Notes: generated by a model from the letters alone, not told the origin. DNA of 64,000 bases from Flavobacterium hungaricum (GCF_015182285.1 NZ_PRDM01000001.1:1426001-1490000); one strand, 5' to 3'; counted from the stretch's first letter, positions 39,114-47,883 are shown. Numbers and translations are program-made.

Positions 39114-39848
39114 TTACATTTGATTGCCGCTGTACATGCCGCCTTTAAAAATTTCTCCTTGTTCATCTGTAAAGAATAAAACCAGTTCAGCATCTTCAGA
39201 AGCTTGTATAGAAATAGTTTCATCTTTAAAGATAATGCATTCTTTTTTCTTCAAATCAATACTGCTGTTTATCTTTACAGATCCCTGAAAAACATACAAA
39301 AGGGCAGTAAGGTTTTTATTTGGCAGTTCAGGAATTTCATAGTTATTACCGCTAAGCAGTTTCATATCGTAAATCCAAGTCTGGCTGCTGAATTGAAATT
39401 CAGTTTCAGGATTTGGAGATCCAATTAAACGCCAGCTGTTTTCACTGTGCAGATTGTCAAGTTCCAAGAATACAACTTCGGGCTCTAAATCTTTTTTTCC
39501 CGGACGAATAAAAATCTGAAGTCCTTCCATTGTTTCTTGCTGTCCCATTATTTTTTCTTCATGAAAGAATGATCTTCCGGCTTTCATCAGCATGAGTGTT
39601 TTTCCACCTATTACTTTTACAAAACCTTCGGAATCGCTGTGTTCAGCTTCTCCCGTCCTGAAATAAGAAAGTATCTCATCATTAATGTGGGGATGCATTT
39701 TAATGACTGTATTGCTTTTGATCTCAGGATGGTCTATTCTTCCGATGCTTCCAATTCCGGTATCTGTGCTTGAGACTGCCGATCCCGGATACAATATTTT
39801 TATCGGACCATGCCCAAGAAATTGGGAACTGTTTATTTTCTGTATCAT
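39114..39848 (-). CDS. Pirin-family protein (YhhW-like bicupin)
   Basis: The 244-residue protein has the pirin N-terminal cupin: IDHPEIKSNTVIKMHPHIND (metal ligands), EILSYFRTGEAEHSDSEGF, GRSFFHEEK and ETMEGLQIFIRPGKKDLEP. It also has a second, metal-free cupin ending SEDAELVLFF. Some pirins degrade quercetin and others act as redox-linked regulators; the substrate here is unknown. It lies downstream of the isochorismatase gene but is separated from it by a terminator-like hairpin. Confidence 0.82.
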   Translation of the reverse strand: MIQKINSSQFLGHGPIKILYPGSAVSSTDTGIGSIGRIDHPEIKSNTVIKMHPHINDEILSYFRTGEAEHSDSEGFVKVIGGKTLMLMKAGRSFFHEEKIMGQQETMEGLQIFIRPGKKDLEPEVVFLELDNLHSENSWRLIGSPNPETEFQFSSQTWIYDMKLLSGNNYEIPELPNKNLTALLYVFQGSVKINSSIDLKKKECIIFKDETISIQASEDAELVLFFTDEQGEIFKGGMYSGNQM

Positions 39849-39864
39849 CGCTATATTTTTAAAG

Positions 39865-39890
39865 AAGCCGGATATTTTAATATCCAGCTT
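39865..39890 (-). terminator. Terminator-like hairpin after the isochorismatase gene
   Basis: AAGCCGGATATT (39865-39876) pairs with AATATCCAGCTT (39879-39890) with one G-T wobble. On the minus strand it is followed by CTTTAAAAA, and it lies between the isochorismatase stop and the pirin start. Confidence 0.5.
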
Positions 39891-39909
39891 TGATTTATGA
39901 ATTTAGAAA

Positions 39910-40512
39910 TTATGCAAACTGTCCGACTTTAGACATTACTTCTTCAAAAAGAATTGGAAGCACTTTCTGTCCGTCTTCTGTTGCCCAGTTGTGAACCATT
40001 TCAGATATAATCTGGTTGATTGTTGTGGTTCTAACTCCTTGGCTTTCCCAGGTCTGCTGTGCGATATCATCTGCAATTTGTGAAGGAGATCCGCCTGCAT
40101 CAAGAACTACCTGAACGTTAAATCCTTCTTCCTGCATTGAAATTGACGGCCAAACGATACAAACATCATTGGTAAGTCCTGCCATGATGACATTTTTTCT
40201 TCCCGCAGCTGCTTTTAGAACAGCATTTTTAAAATTCTCGTCATCCCATGCATTGGTAATTCCTTCTCTTTTTACTCTGTCTTCAAATTCTTGAGGAAGC
40301 AATTCCTGCAAATCTGTGATAAGCGGTCCCTGCGCATGGTCTTCCTGGCTGCTGGTAAGAACAACCGGAATGTTTAAAGCTTTTGCAAATTTAGCCAGTG
40401 CTCTTGTTCTGCTGATAATCATTTCATGAGGTCTATTGGCTGCAAAATTAAGTGTCCCTGTCTGATGATCTATTAATAGCATAACGGTATCATCTTTTGT
40501 AAACTGTTTCAT
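39910..40512 (-). CDS. Isochorismatase-family hydrolase (YcaC-like)
   Basis: The 200-residue cysteine hydrolase has the catalytic triad signals of the family: Asp15 in VMLLIDHQTGT, a Lys in EDRVKREGITNAW and the nucleophile Cys in VIMAGLTNDVCIVW. The cis-peptide loop before Cys is conserved. The C-terminal portion (QQTWESQGVRTTTINQIISE) matches YcaC-like hydrolases, whose physiological substrate is not established. It is transcribed away from, and lies downstream of, a Crp/Fnr gene, which may control it. Confidence 0.87.
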   Translation of the reverse strand: MKQFTKDDTVMLLIDHQTGTLNFAANRPHEMIISRTRALAKFAKALNIPVVLTSSQEDHAQGPLITDLQELLPQEFEDRVKREGITNAWDDENFKNAVLKAAAGRKNVIMAGLTNDVCIVWPSISMQEEGFNVQVVLDAGGSPSQIADDIAQQTWESQGVRTTTINQIISEMVHNWATEDGQKVLPILFEEVMSKVGQFA

Positions 40513-40657
40513 TTTTCTAATGTTTTAAATGTCATATAAATTTTTTAAAATCTGATTACTGATTTATAGGACAAAGTTATTGCAGCTCTGAAACTGAAAA
40601 CGTTGACATTTGTCAATAAAGAACATTAGAAAGGTTAGGGCAGAACAGGATATAATT

Positions 40658-41239
40658 TTATTTATGGACCAATTTATTTCTCACCCTGCTGAGGGTTTCT
40701 TTAGTGATTCCAAGGTAAGAGGCAATAATATGCTGTGGAAAACGCTGTATGAAATCGGGGTAGGTCTTGAGCAGTTCTTCATATCTTTCCATTGCAGGAA
40801 GAGCTATAGAATTACTTAATCTTTTTTGGGAAGCGATGAAACTGCTCTGGTTCATCTTCCAGAACATTTCCTTAATAGTGGGTATTTCCAGCAGTTGCTG
40901 CAGATCGGCAGCTTCCAGTACCAATAATTCTGTGTCTTCCCAAGCATCAATATTGTACACCGACGGGGTTTTCATCAAATAGCTTTCACGATCCACCATC
41001 CACCAGTTTTCTAAGGCCAGCTGGATAATATGCTCATTTCCGGAGCTGTCAACGCTGTACTGTCTCATAGCCCCTTTAAGTATAAAACCAGTAAACTGGC
41101 AGATATTTCCCTGTTCCAAGAAAAGTTCTTTCTTTTTTAATCTCGCAGGTTTAAATACTGATTTTATTAATTCTTCATCTTTTGTTGTAAGAGGAGATTC
41201 GCTGTATCGGGCAATATAGCTTAAAAGCTGGTCGTACAT
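40658..41239 (-). CDS. Crp/Fnr-family transcriptional regulator
   Basis: This 193-residue protein has an N-terminal cyclic-nucleotide-binding-like barrel (RLKKKELFLEQGNICQFTGF, ILKGAMRQYSVDSSGNEHII, VYNIDAWEDTELLVLEAADL) and a C-terminal winged helix (FPQHIIASYLGITKETLSRV). It lacks an N-terminal Cys cluster, so it is not an FNR-type iron-sulphur sensor, and the effector is unknown. It lies 146 bp upstream of the isochorismatase gene on the same strand, a common pairing in Flavobacterium, and probably regulates that block. Confidence 0.87.
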   Translation of the reverse strand: MYDQLLSYIARYSESPLTTKDEELIKSVFKPARLKKKELFLEQGNICQFTGFILKGAMRQYSVDSSGNEHIIQLALENWWMVDRESYLMKTPSVYNIDAWEDTELLVLEAADLQQLLEIPTIKEMFWKMNQSSFIASQKRLSNSIALPAMERYEELLKTYPDFIQRFPQHIIASYLGITKETLSRVRNKLVHK

Positions 41240-41635
41240 GTAAAATATTTTTTAATTAAATGTACAAAATATTTAATTTAGGAAAGAGAACCCAATTGTA
41301 ATTCATAGCTATAAAAGTTATTTAATGAGCTAAATTGTGTTTAATATAGTCGAACCTAAAACTCTTAGTCGTTGATTAAGATTTCTGTTGCTCATACATG
41401 TAACATTTATCCGTTCATTGTAAAGTATTTTTGTGCCTTCTTGGGGGTGATTTTTCCTTACGCTTTTCTTCTATGAATTCCACAAACTAAAATTTGTTTA
41501 AATTAAACTTAGTGATTTTCTTAATATTAATGTTTTCAGTGTGTTAGGATGGTTTGTGTTTGTAGAGTTAACTCTACAGATTTACAAATCGATTTTTTTA
41601 GAAGTAAAGTAGGGTTAGATTGTGCCAATTAGACC

Positions 41636-41673
41636 AAAAAAAAAGCTAAAACGAAAGTTTTAGCTTTTTTTTT
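41636..41673. terminator. Strong A/T-flanked hairpin with GAAA loop
   Basis: GCTAAAAC (41645-41652) pairs with GTTTTAGC (41657-41664) around a GAAA tetraloop, with nine A before and nine T after, so it could terminate in either direction. No gene ends close by on either strand, which suggests that an adjacent gene has been lost. Confidence 0.7.
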
Positions 41674-41681
41674 AGTGACCC

Positions 41682-41755
41682 TTACTGAACAATTTACAAA
41701 CCATTTTATGAACGATTTAAAGAAATTAGCCTATTTTTAAGTAGATTTGTAAGAT
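41682..41755 (+). repeat. Dispersed repeat A, copy 1
   Basis: About 30 of 41 bases (41699-41739) match copy 2 at about 47898-47938. Read in one frame both end with a peptide of the form DLKKLA followed by Tyr or Phe and an early stop, with synonymous third-base changes, so each may be the 3' remnant of a lost gene. Both copies directly follow a strong hairpin. Confidence 0.45.
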
Positions 41756-41776
41756 AATTACTTTTTATTTTTATTC

Positions 41777-41821
41777 AGAAGCGGTTTGTATGTATCGTAA
41801 AGGTTAAACGTTAAAAAATCC
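41777..41821 (-). repeat. Dispersed repeat B, copy 1
   Basis: Contains GCGGTTTGTATGTATCGTA, 17 of 19 bases identical to the copy near 51380. On the minus strand both can be read as a short tail of the form YD-T/A-YK-x-L with a stop just upstream, so they look like conserved gene-end remnants. Confidence 0.4.
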
Positions 41822-42157
41822 TAAAGAATGTGATTTCACTAATTTGTTATTGGATCAATTTCAAGTATTAAATTAGGATAGTAACTCAATATTTAAATTA
41901 AGATTTAATTGAGTTATTTGCAAAATTAAATATTTGTTTTAAGATTATTCAGGTCAAAATTTGATGATTAATGTTTACTACTTTGGATGAAAATAAAAAA
42001 TGAGAGTGTCTGCTTATTTATTGTTCTTCCACTGAAACTAAAAATTGATTTATTTCCTTTTTTTATAAACAGTAATGTTCCGAAGGGAATATTGTCATTT
42101 TAGCCTGTTCTTTCAAAAAAATCAGATACAGACACTCATCCTACAATTCATCAGGTT

Positions 42158-42259
42158 ATGAAAATTGTCCTCACCGATGAAAATTATCAGCCTACTGCCT
42201 ATTACACATTGGATTTTGATGTGATTGGCAAGATTGAAATTTACAGGAATGCAAAATAA
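42158..42259 (+). pseudogene. Probable gene remnant (33-codon C-terminal fragment)
   Basis: The frame encodes MKIVLTDENYQPTAYYTLDF and ends KIEIYRNAK. It is well-behaved coding-like sequence that also continues a few codons upstream (DTHPTIHQV) before an in-frame stop at about 42100. It looks like the end of a small alpha+beta (SnoaL-like) protein that lost its 5' part. The family guess is tentative. Confidence 0.4.
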
Positions 42260-42357
42260 AAAAGATGTATTTATGAAGATGTCTAATATTATTTTATCAG
42301 ACAGATTGCTGTTATTTGTAAAATTCCTCTAACGGAGGAAGTTGTAAATTTCAATTG

Positions 42358-43944
42358 CTACAGCGTATCGGTTTTTTGTTTTAAAGGAAGGGTCACCGTA
42401 AATTCGGCGCCATTGTCCTTTTCCCCGGCGGCAGTTATTTTGCCATTATGCCTTTCGGCAATCTTTCTGCACAGGGCAAGGCCCAAGCCATTTCCCTCGT
42501 ACTGGTCTTTAGAATGCAGTCTTTCAAATGCCGTAAAAATCTTTTCTGCAAATTTAGGATCAATTCCAATACCATTATCCTTTATTTTTATCTGTAGAAA
42601 ATCCTGGCCGTCACTATTGATGATGCTGCTTGTTATGATAACTCTGGGAGGCTCGTCCGCTTTGGAAAATTTCAGGGCATTTTGGATCAGGTTATAGAAA
42701 AGCTGGTTAATTAAAATCGGCGCTCCCTGAATCTGCGGAAGATCAGAAGTAACTAAAATAGCACCTTTTTCTCTTATTATGAGCTCGAGGTCTATTTTTA
42801 TGTCTTCGATAACCTCATTAAGAGTAATTGTTTCTATAACCTGTGAAGTTTTGTCAAGGGTGGAATAGGTCAAAATTCCCTCTATAATATTTTCCATTCT
42901 CTGGGCAGACTGGCTTACTTTATGAAGGTATTTTTTAGATTTTTCATTAACATTGTCTTCTATGTCATCTCGTAAAAGGGTATTGAAAAATTTAATTTTT
43001 CGCAGCGGCTCTCGAAGATCGTGGCTTACTACGCTGGCAAAATGCATCAGATCGCTATTAGAACGCGTGAGCTCATTTGTGCGGCTTGCGACCTGCTTTT
43101 TTAGTTCCTCCTGAAATTCCTTATGCTCGTGTATATCCTGAACAATCCCAATGATGGTCTTTGCAGACCCGTCCTTGTCATTGATAATCTTTCCATTGAT
43201 TTTAGCCCAGCGGTAGGAGCCGTTATCATTTAAAATTCTTGCCTCATAACATATTTTTCCCGTTGCCTCAGCCTGCTGGTGTGCTTTTTCGCGCGCCGGG
43301 AGGTCCTCTTGATGAAGTTTTGAAATTAAATCGTCATTTGTTGTTTCGCTTCCAATGGAACAGATCGTATTGAAATTTGCTGAAGTCTTGATTTTTTTTG
43401 TCTCAAGGTCTATTTCATAACTTCCTATCCCGGAGCTTTCTATGGCTATGGTTAATTTTTCATTCGCTTTCAGGGTTTCTTCTTTTGCTTTGTGCAGATC
43501 CGTGATGTCAGCGCCGGTGTTAAGCACGCCATAGACTTTTCCATGCTCGTCAAAGAGCGGAATAAAACTATAATTAAAGTAATGTTCGGTCATAATTCCC
43601 TGCATGACCAGATCTACTTTTCTGCCCACAGCATGAAAGGCTGTTCCGTTTTTGAGAACGCCAAGGGCCTCATCGAGAATCTGCTGGTTTTCAATTTCAG
43701 GAACAACACTGAGATAGGTTTTTCCAAGTACATCATTTCCTTTGCCCCATGTTTTGATCATGGCATCATTGGCCAGTGCAATTTCTAAATTATCTCCCAC
43801 ATACACTCCGACGGGAAGAGGGATAGCATCAATTATATTTTGTAGAAGCCCTGGATTACGATACATAGCGTTAGATTTGATTGGTATAGTTTTAATGGCG
43901 AAGCTATTGGCTTTTAAATGTTTATGGTTATATGAATTCTGCAT
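42358..43944 (-). CDS. PAS-domain sensor histidine kinase
   Basis: The 528-residue protein has no membrane segment. A first PAS domain (about 28-150: LLQNIIDAIPLPVGVYVGDN) and a second PAS with PAC (about 165-275: IVQDIHEHKEF) precede a HisKA domain with the phospho-acceptor His in SVVSHDLREPLRKIKF and a HATPase_c domain (NLIQNALKFS, IKDNGIGIDPKF, FERLHSKDQYEGNGLGLALC). The HisKA type resembles bacteriophytochrome-like soluble kinases. No response regulator is directly adjacent; the closest candidate is the receiver at 46822. It has higher GC than most of the window. Confidence 0.92.
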   Translation of the reverse strand: MQNSYNHKHLKANSFAIKTIPIKSNAMYRNPGLLQNIIDAIPLPVGVYVGDNLEIALANDAMIKTWGKGNDVLGKTYLSVVPEIENQQILDEALGVLKNGTAFHAVGRKVDLVMQGIMTEHYFNYSFIPLFDEHGKVYGVLNTGADITDLHKAKEETLKANEKLTIAIESSGIGSYEIDLETKKIKTSANFNTICSIGSETTNDDLISKLHQEDLPAREKAHQQAEATGKICYEARILNDNGSYRWAKINGKIINDKDGSAKTIIGIVQDIHEHKEFQEELKKQVASRTNELTRSNSDLMHFASVVSHDLREPLRKIKFFNTLLRDDIEDNVNEKSKKYLHKVSQSAQRMENIIEGILTYSTLDKTSQVIETITLNEVIEDIKIDLELIIREKGAILVTSDLPQIQGAPILINQLFYNLIQNALKFSKADEPPRVIITSSIINSDGQDFLQIKIKDNGIGIDPKFAEKIFTAFERLHSKDQYEGNGLGLALCRKIAERHNGKITAAGEKDNGAEFTVTLPLKQKTDTL

Positions 43945-43980
43945 TTTGTATCATAATTCCAATAATACAACTGATTGTTT

Positions 43981-44274
43981 CTATTGTTTCTGCTTCGATT
44001 TTTTGTTATTGGAAATGGCCCGCTGCTCGCTGCATCTAAAGCGTTTAATTGCGTCACTGCGTTTCCGCATATGCTTTGTTTGACAGTTTTCTACCCTTTT
44101 GCGCCAAAGTTTATAGCTGCCGAGTTTGAGTTCCTTCTTCATTAAAATTTTTACATCAGCTTCCTGAAGCTCAAACTGATATGCAATGGCCTCAAAAGGG
44201 GTTCTGTCTTCCCATGCCATTTCAATAATTCGATCCAGTTCACGATCGGTAAATTGCCGTTTTACTTTTTTCAT
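43981..44274 (-). CDS. DUF2805 / TIGR03643 family protein
   Basis: This 97-residue basic protein begins MKKVKRQFTDRELDRIIEMA and has WEDRTPFEAIAYQFELQEAD then VKILMKKELKLGSYKLWRKR, the signature of the TIGR03643/DUF2805 family, with an HTH-like core. A longer reading begins at a TTG at 44301, but the ATG at 44274 fits the family start. From memory, members sit next to cryptochrome/photolyase and SDR genes in many marine and soil Bacteroidota. Here the two SDR genes are present, divergent, but no photolyase is in the window. Confidence 0.82.
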   Translation of the reverse strand: MKKVKRQFTDRELDRIIEMAWEDRTPFEAIAYQFELQEADVKILMKKELKLGSYKLWRKRVENCQTKHMRKRSDAIKRFRCSEQRAISNNKKSKQKQ

Positions 44275-44521
44275 AATTCTATTTTTTTGAGGGATTCCCA
44301 ATAGGGAATTAAGGAGAGCATAGCGAAGTTAAATAAAATAGTTTTTATTTTGTTTAATATTTATTAAAAATAGTTAAACAATTATTATCTTTAACATTAA
44401 GATATCATCTTATATGAAATACCCCTTTGGTCTTTTTTATATTTAATAAATAATATCTTATTTTCTTGAAATCATAGCAGAAACAATCAGAACGGTTCTT
44501 TTAATTCTAATCTTAAAAAAA

Positions 44522-45205
44522 ATGAAAACTATTGTAATTGTTGGCGGCAGTAAAGGAATCGGTAATGGTATTTTAGTGCAGCAGCTTGAAAATTATAAGG
44601 TAATCAATATCAGCAGGACAGCTCCCGATATTACCCAATCAAATTTAATTCATTTTTCAGTTGATGTACTCCGTGATGCTTTACCTGAATTTGAAAGTAT
44701 AGATGCCTTGGTGTATTGTCCGGGGTCCATAAACCTCAAACCCATTCTGGGCTTAAGCCTGGATGATTTCAGAAAAGATTTTGAAATTAACGTGATGGGT
44801 GCCGTCAAAGTGATTCAGCATTATCTGCCTGCGTTAAAGAAAGGAGAAAACCCTTCTATTGTTTTATTCAGTACCGTTGCGGCAAAGCTCGGAATGCCTT
44901 TTCACTCCAGTATTGCGGCCTCTAAGGCCGCAGTAGAGGGTCTGGTTAAATCGCTCGGTGCCGAACTTGCCCCGTTAATTCGTATCAATGGTATTGCCCC
45001 GACTATTACAGAGACTTCTTTGTCGGGATCTATTTTAAGAAACGACCGTATGAAAGAAAATATGATCGAGCGCCACCCCTTGAAAAATTACCTCAAGCCC
45101 GCAGAGGTGGCTCGTATGGCAGGGTATCTTATTTCTGAAGATGCAGCATCAATTTCAGGCCAGATTTTCGCGATGGATTATGGTTTGGTAAGCTTTAAAT
45201 TGTAA
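44522..45205 (+). CDS. SDR-family oxidoreductase-like protein lacking the catalytic Tyr
   Basis: The 227-residue protein has the SDR cofactor loop IVIVGGSKGIGNGIL, NVMGAVKVIQHYLPALKKGE, SIVLFSTVAAKLGMPFHSSI and a C-terminal SGQIFAMDYGLVSF. The active-site helix reads SSIAASKAAVEGL: the Lys is kept, but the Tyr four residues before it is Ile. The codon is ATT at about 44912, unambiguous in the sequence. It may therefore be a non-standard or inactive dehydrogenase. It is 12 bp ahead of the DUF2867 gene and divergent from TIGR03643. Confidence 0.85.
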   Translation: MKTIVIVGGSKGIGNGILVQQLENYKVINISRTAPDITQSNLIHFSVDVLRDALPEFESIDALVYCPGSINLKPILGLSLDDFRKDFEINVMGAVKVIQHYLPALKKGENPSIVLFSTVAAKLGMPFHSSIAASKAAVEGLVKSLGAELAPLIRINGIAPTITETSLSGSILRNDRMKENMIERHPLKNYLKPAEVARMAGYLISEDAASISGQIFAMDYGLVSFKL

Positions 45206-45217
45206 AACAGCTCAGAG

Positions 45218-46630
45218 ATGAAAATTCTATTAACAGGTGCTACAGGTTATATCGGCAAGAGGCTGCTGCCCTTGCTCCTGGATCACGGAAATGAGGTGGT
45301 CTGCTGCGTGCGGGATAAAAACAGGTTTTATTTTCCTGAACAGTTTAAAAATAAAATACAGGTCATTGAAGCTGATTTTCTGGATCTGGAAAGTCTTAAA
45401 AATATCCCTGATGATATAGATGCAGCTTATTACCTGATCCATTCCATGTCCGGCGCTTCCAATTATGATGAATTGGAAAGCATTTCGGCACATTATTTCA
45501 TTGAAAAAATAAACCAGACAAATGCAAAACAGATTATTTACCTCAGCGGAATTGTAAATGATAAATCACTATCCAAACATTTATCATCAAGAAAGGCGGT
45601 GGAAGATATTTTAAAGACCGCAGCAGTGCCGTTAACTGTACTTCGGGCGGGAATAATAGTAGGATCAGGAAGCGCCTCTTTTGAAATAATACGCGATCTG
45701 GTGGATAAACTGCCCATTATGGTTACCCCTAAATGGCTCAATACAAAATGCCAGCCGATTGCCATCAGCGATGTTTTGGAATTTTTAATCCGCTCGCTGT
45801 TAAACCCGGCAGTTTATAATGAAAGTTTTGATATCGGGGGACCTGATATTTTGACCTACAAGGAAATGCTGCTGGAGTTTGCCAGAGTAAAAAAACTCCA
45901 AAGATACATTTACACCGTACCGGTGATGACCCCGAAATTATCGTCTTACTGGCTGTATTTTGTGACTTCAACTTCCTTTAAGCTGGCCTCGGCGCTGGTC
46001 AGCAGCATGAAAGTTGAAGTCATCTGCAGCGATAACAGAATTAATAATTTACTGGGAGTTACACCGATCTCTTACCGGCAGGCATTAGAAAGGGCTTTGA
46101 AAAAGATTAGTGATGATGATATTATTTCGAGCTGGAAAGATTCACAAGTAAGCGGGCAATTTAGAGGAAATGTTTCTCAATATTTAAAGGTTCCAAAAAG
46201 AGGCTGTTATATTGACAGAAGAAAAAGAACAATTATAAACAGGGAATATACCATCGCACGGATCTGGTCCATAGGCGGGGACACAGGATGGTATTATGCC
46301 GATTGGCTCTGGGAGCTGCGCGGGTTCATCGATAAGGTTTTTGGCGGTGTGGGGACCAGAAGGGGAAGAACACATAAAAATGAAATACATTCAGGAGATG
46401 CACTCGATTTTTGGAGGGTTGTATACGCCGATAAGAAGCAAGGCAAACTGGTTTTATATGCCGAGATGAAACTTCCGGGCGAAGCCTGGCTGGAATTTAA
46501 AATAATCAACAATACCTTATATCAGGCGGCCACTTTTAAACCGTGCGGGATTATGGGCAGGCTGTACTGGTATGCTGTCCTGCCATTCCATGGTTTTATA
46601 TTTGAGGGAATGCTTAAAAAACTAATTTAA
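45218..46630 (+). CDS. NAD(P)-binding SDR protein with C-terminal DUF2867
   Basis: The 470-residue protein has an N-terminal atypical SDR domain (ILLTGATGYIGKRLLPLLLD, AAYYLIHSMSGASNYDELES, IYLSGIVND, LRAGIIVGSGSASFEIIRDL) and a C-terminal DUF2867-like domain from about residue 320 (ARIWSIGGDTGWYYADWLWE, RGFIDKVFGGVGTRRGRTHK, YAEMKLPGEAWLEFKI, LPFHGFIFEGMLKKL). Reaction unknown. It is co-transcribed with the Tyr-less SDR. This gene and its neighbours are clearly GC-richer than the surrounding window. Confidence 0.88.
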   Translation: MKILLTGATGYIGKRLLPLLLDHGNEVVCCVRDKNRFYFPEQFKNKIQVIEADFLDLESLKNIPDDIDAAYYLIHSMSGASNYDELESISAHYFIEKINQTNAKQIIYLSGIVNDKSLSKHLSSRKAVEDILKTAAVPLTVLRAGIIVGSGSASFEIIRDLVDKLPIMVTPKWLNTKCQPIAISDVLEFLIRSLLNPAVYNESFDIGGPDILTYKEMLLEFARVKKLQRYIYTVPVMTPKLSSYWLYFVTSTSFKLASALVSSMKVEVICSDNRINNLLGVTPISYRQALERALKKISDDDIISSWKDSQVSGQFRGNVSQYLKVPKRGCYIDRRKRTIINREYTIARIWSIGGDTGWYYADWLWELRGFIDKVFGGVGTRRGRTHKNEIHSGDALDFWRVVYADKKQGKLVLYAEMKLPGEAWLEFKIINNTLYQAATFKPCGIMGRLYWYAVLPFHGFIFEGMLKKLI

Positions 46631-46821
46631 GGATGTGACGGACAACATGGGATGACACGGGACTATTTTACAGCAGGGTTATTGTACTGGTATAGCCTTA
46701 TTTTTTAATATTCTTCAATTTAAAAGGATTTGTAAAATGAGATCATGGGAGCATTAATTTTGCAGCATATAATTTCATTTGGGCATTTTTAGTACATTTG
46801 GAAATTATAAAACCGCTTGAT

Positions 46822-47322
46822 ATGATAAGTGCTGAGAATCCGGATGCTGAAAGGCCAAAAGAAAAAAAGCCGGTAAAAATTCTGCTGGCCGAGGATGATA
46901 CCGAAGACCAGGAATTATTCATCGATGCCCTGGATGAAGCGCAGATTGCTTCTGAGGTAACGACCGTTGAAAATGGGCAGGAGCTCCTCGATACGCTCAG
47001 GGATGAATCCCAGAGCGATCCCGATATTATTTTTATAGATGTCAATATGCCCGTTAAAGGAGGCAAAAAGGCGCTGGAAGAAATAAAGAAAGACGATGAT
47101 CTTCGTGGCATTCCCACCGTTATGCTCTCCACCTGGGATCATCCTGCCGATATTGAAGATGCCTTTGCTAAAGGGGCAGACCTTTATGTGCAGAAACCAA
47201 ATTCTTTTAACGCTTTTGTGCTGCTGCTGAAAAAAGTCTTTCTTCTGCACTGGGCAAAAGCCTTATTGGGGCCGGTGAGAAATTTATTTTTTGTTTCGGA
47301 AAAGAATGTCGGAAAGGGTTAA
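46822..47322 (+). CDS. Single-domain response regulator (Rcp1-like)
   Basis: This 166-residue stand-alone receiver has VKILLAEDDTEDQELF (acidic pair), DIIFIDVNMPVKGGKKAL (phospho-acceptor Asp), TVMLSTWDH (Thr/Ser switch) and DLYVQKPNSF (conserved Lys). There is no output domain. A TTG at 46798 is in frame upstream; the ATG at 46822 is preferred. Receivers of this form often pair with phytochrome-like kinases, and the PAS kinase at 42358 is the only kinase nearby, about 3 kb away on the other strand. That pairing is inference. Confidence 0.87.
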   Translation: MISAENPDAERPKEKKPVKILLAEDDTEDQELFIDALDEAQIASEVTTVENGQELLDTLRDESQSDPDIIFIDVNMPVKGGKKALEEIKKDDDLRGIPTVMLSTWDHPADIEDAFAKGADLYVQKPNSFNAFVLLLKKVFLLHWAKALLGPVRNLFFVSEKNVGKG

Positions 47323-47431
47323 AGGATTGCTTTTTAGTCTGCGTGTTTGATCTTGCGCGCTCATATAATTGATTTGGCTAATTTAGTTTCAGGCAGTTTA
47401 GGGAACTTTATAAAACTTCGGGCTGTCTAAA

Positions 47432-47454
47432 ACCCGGTCTATAGTATCCCGGGT
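47432..47454 (+). terminator. GC-rich hairpin after the response regulator
   Basis: ACCCGG (47432-47437) pairs with CCGGGT (47449-47454). It is followed by CAATTTTAT, a weak T tract, about 110 bp after the stop codon. Confidence 0.4.
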
Positions 47455-47479
47455 CAATTTTATATGATATTATTTTTTT

Positions 47480-47600
47480 GGAGCTCTTTCCGCTATACGT
47501 TCCACCCGAGCGCAGCGAACTGGCGAAGCAATCTTTTGCACCGAACACCAGCACAAAAGGATTTTCACTGCTATCGGGGCTAATAGGGAAAGGGCGTATC
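47480..47600. repeat. Structured flavobacterial intergenic element
   Basis: The stretch starts GGAGCTCTTTCCGCTATACG and ends AAAGGATTTTCACTGCTATC then GGGGCTAATAGGGAAAGG. From memory the same two end motifs bracket a variable middle at many intergenic sites in Flavobacterium genomes. CTCTTTCC (47484-47491) can pair with GGGAAAGG near 47586, and inside it CTGG/CCAG and GCAA/TTGC form nested hairpins. It could be a non-autonomous mobile element or an RNA; no function is established. Confidence 0.55.
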
Positions 47601-47852
47601 TATTTTTTCGGAAATTTATCTAATATTGTATATTGTTTATTTAGTATCGAAAATTACGATAAATCAAGAAGAAAAAAAATCCTATATCCTTAACGGGACT
47701 TCGAACCATCGTTCAGCTTCGATTAATTCTCTAATAGCGCCACTTTAAAACTGTTTATTTCAAACAGACTAAGAATTTCTTGTGAAAAAATTGAACCTTA
47801 AAATATTAGGACGTAAAGGCTTGAAAAATCTACATATTTGTGTATAAAAAAA

Positions 47853-47877
47853 GAGACAACTATTTACTAGTTGTCTC
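47853..47877. terminator. Strong hairpin before dispersed repeat A copy 2
   Basis: GAGACAACTA (47853-47862) pairs perfectly with TAGTTGTCTC (47868-47877), with seven A upstream. It reads as a terminator for minus-strand transcription (T run after the stem on that strand). No gene ends nearby. Confidence 0.65.
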
Positions 47878-47883
47878 CTTAAG

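Larger units (their letters stand above)
41240..42157. other. Long non-coding region with terminator and dispersed repeats
   Basis: Over 900 bp without a supported gene, between two minus-strand starts and stops. It holds a strong hairpin at 41636-41673 and repeat copies at 41682-41740 and 41777-41821 (listed separately). Nothing else is recognised. Confidence 0.6.

Noticed and set aside
44402..44418. AAGATATCATCTT near-palindrome in the divergent DUF2805/SDR promoter region
   Set aside because: Single copy in very AT-rich DNA, likely by chance; no second site to support an operator.
47690..47716. GGGACTTCGAACCATCG, resembling the reverse complement of a tRNA T-arm
   Set aside because: No matching T-stem, anticodon arm or acceptor pairing could be built on either strand around it.
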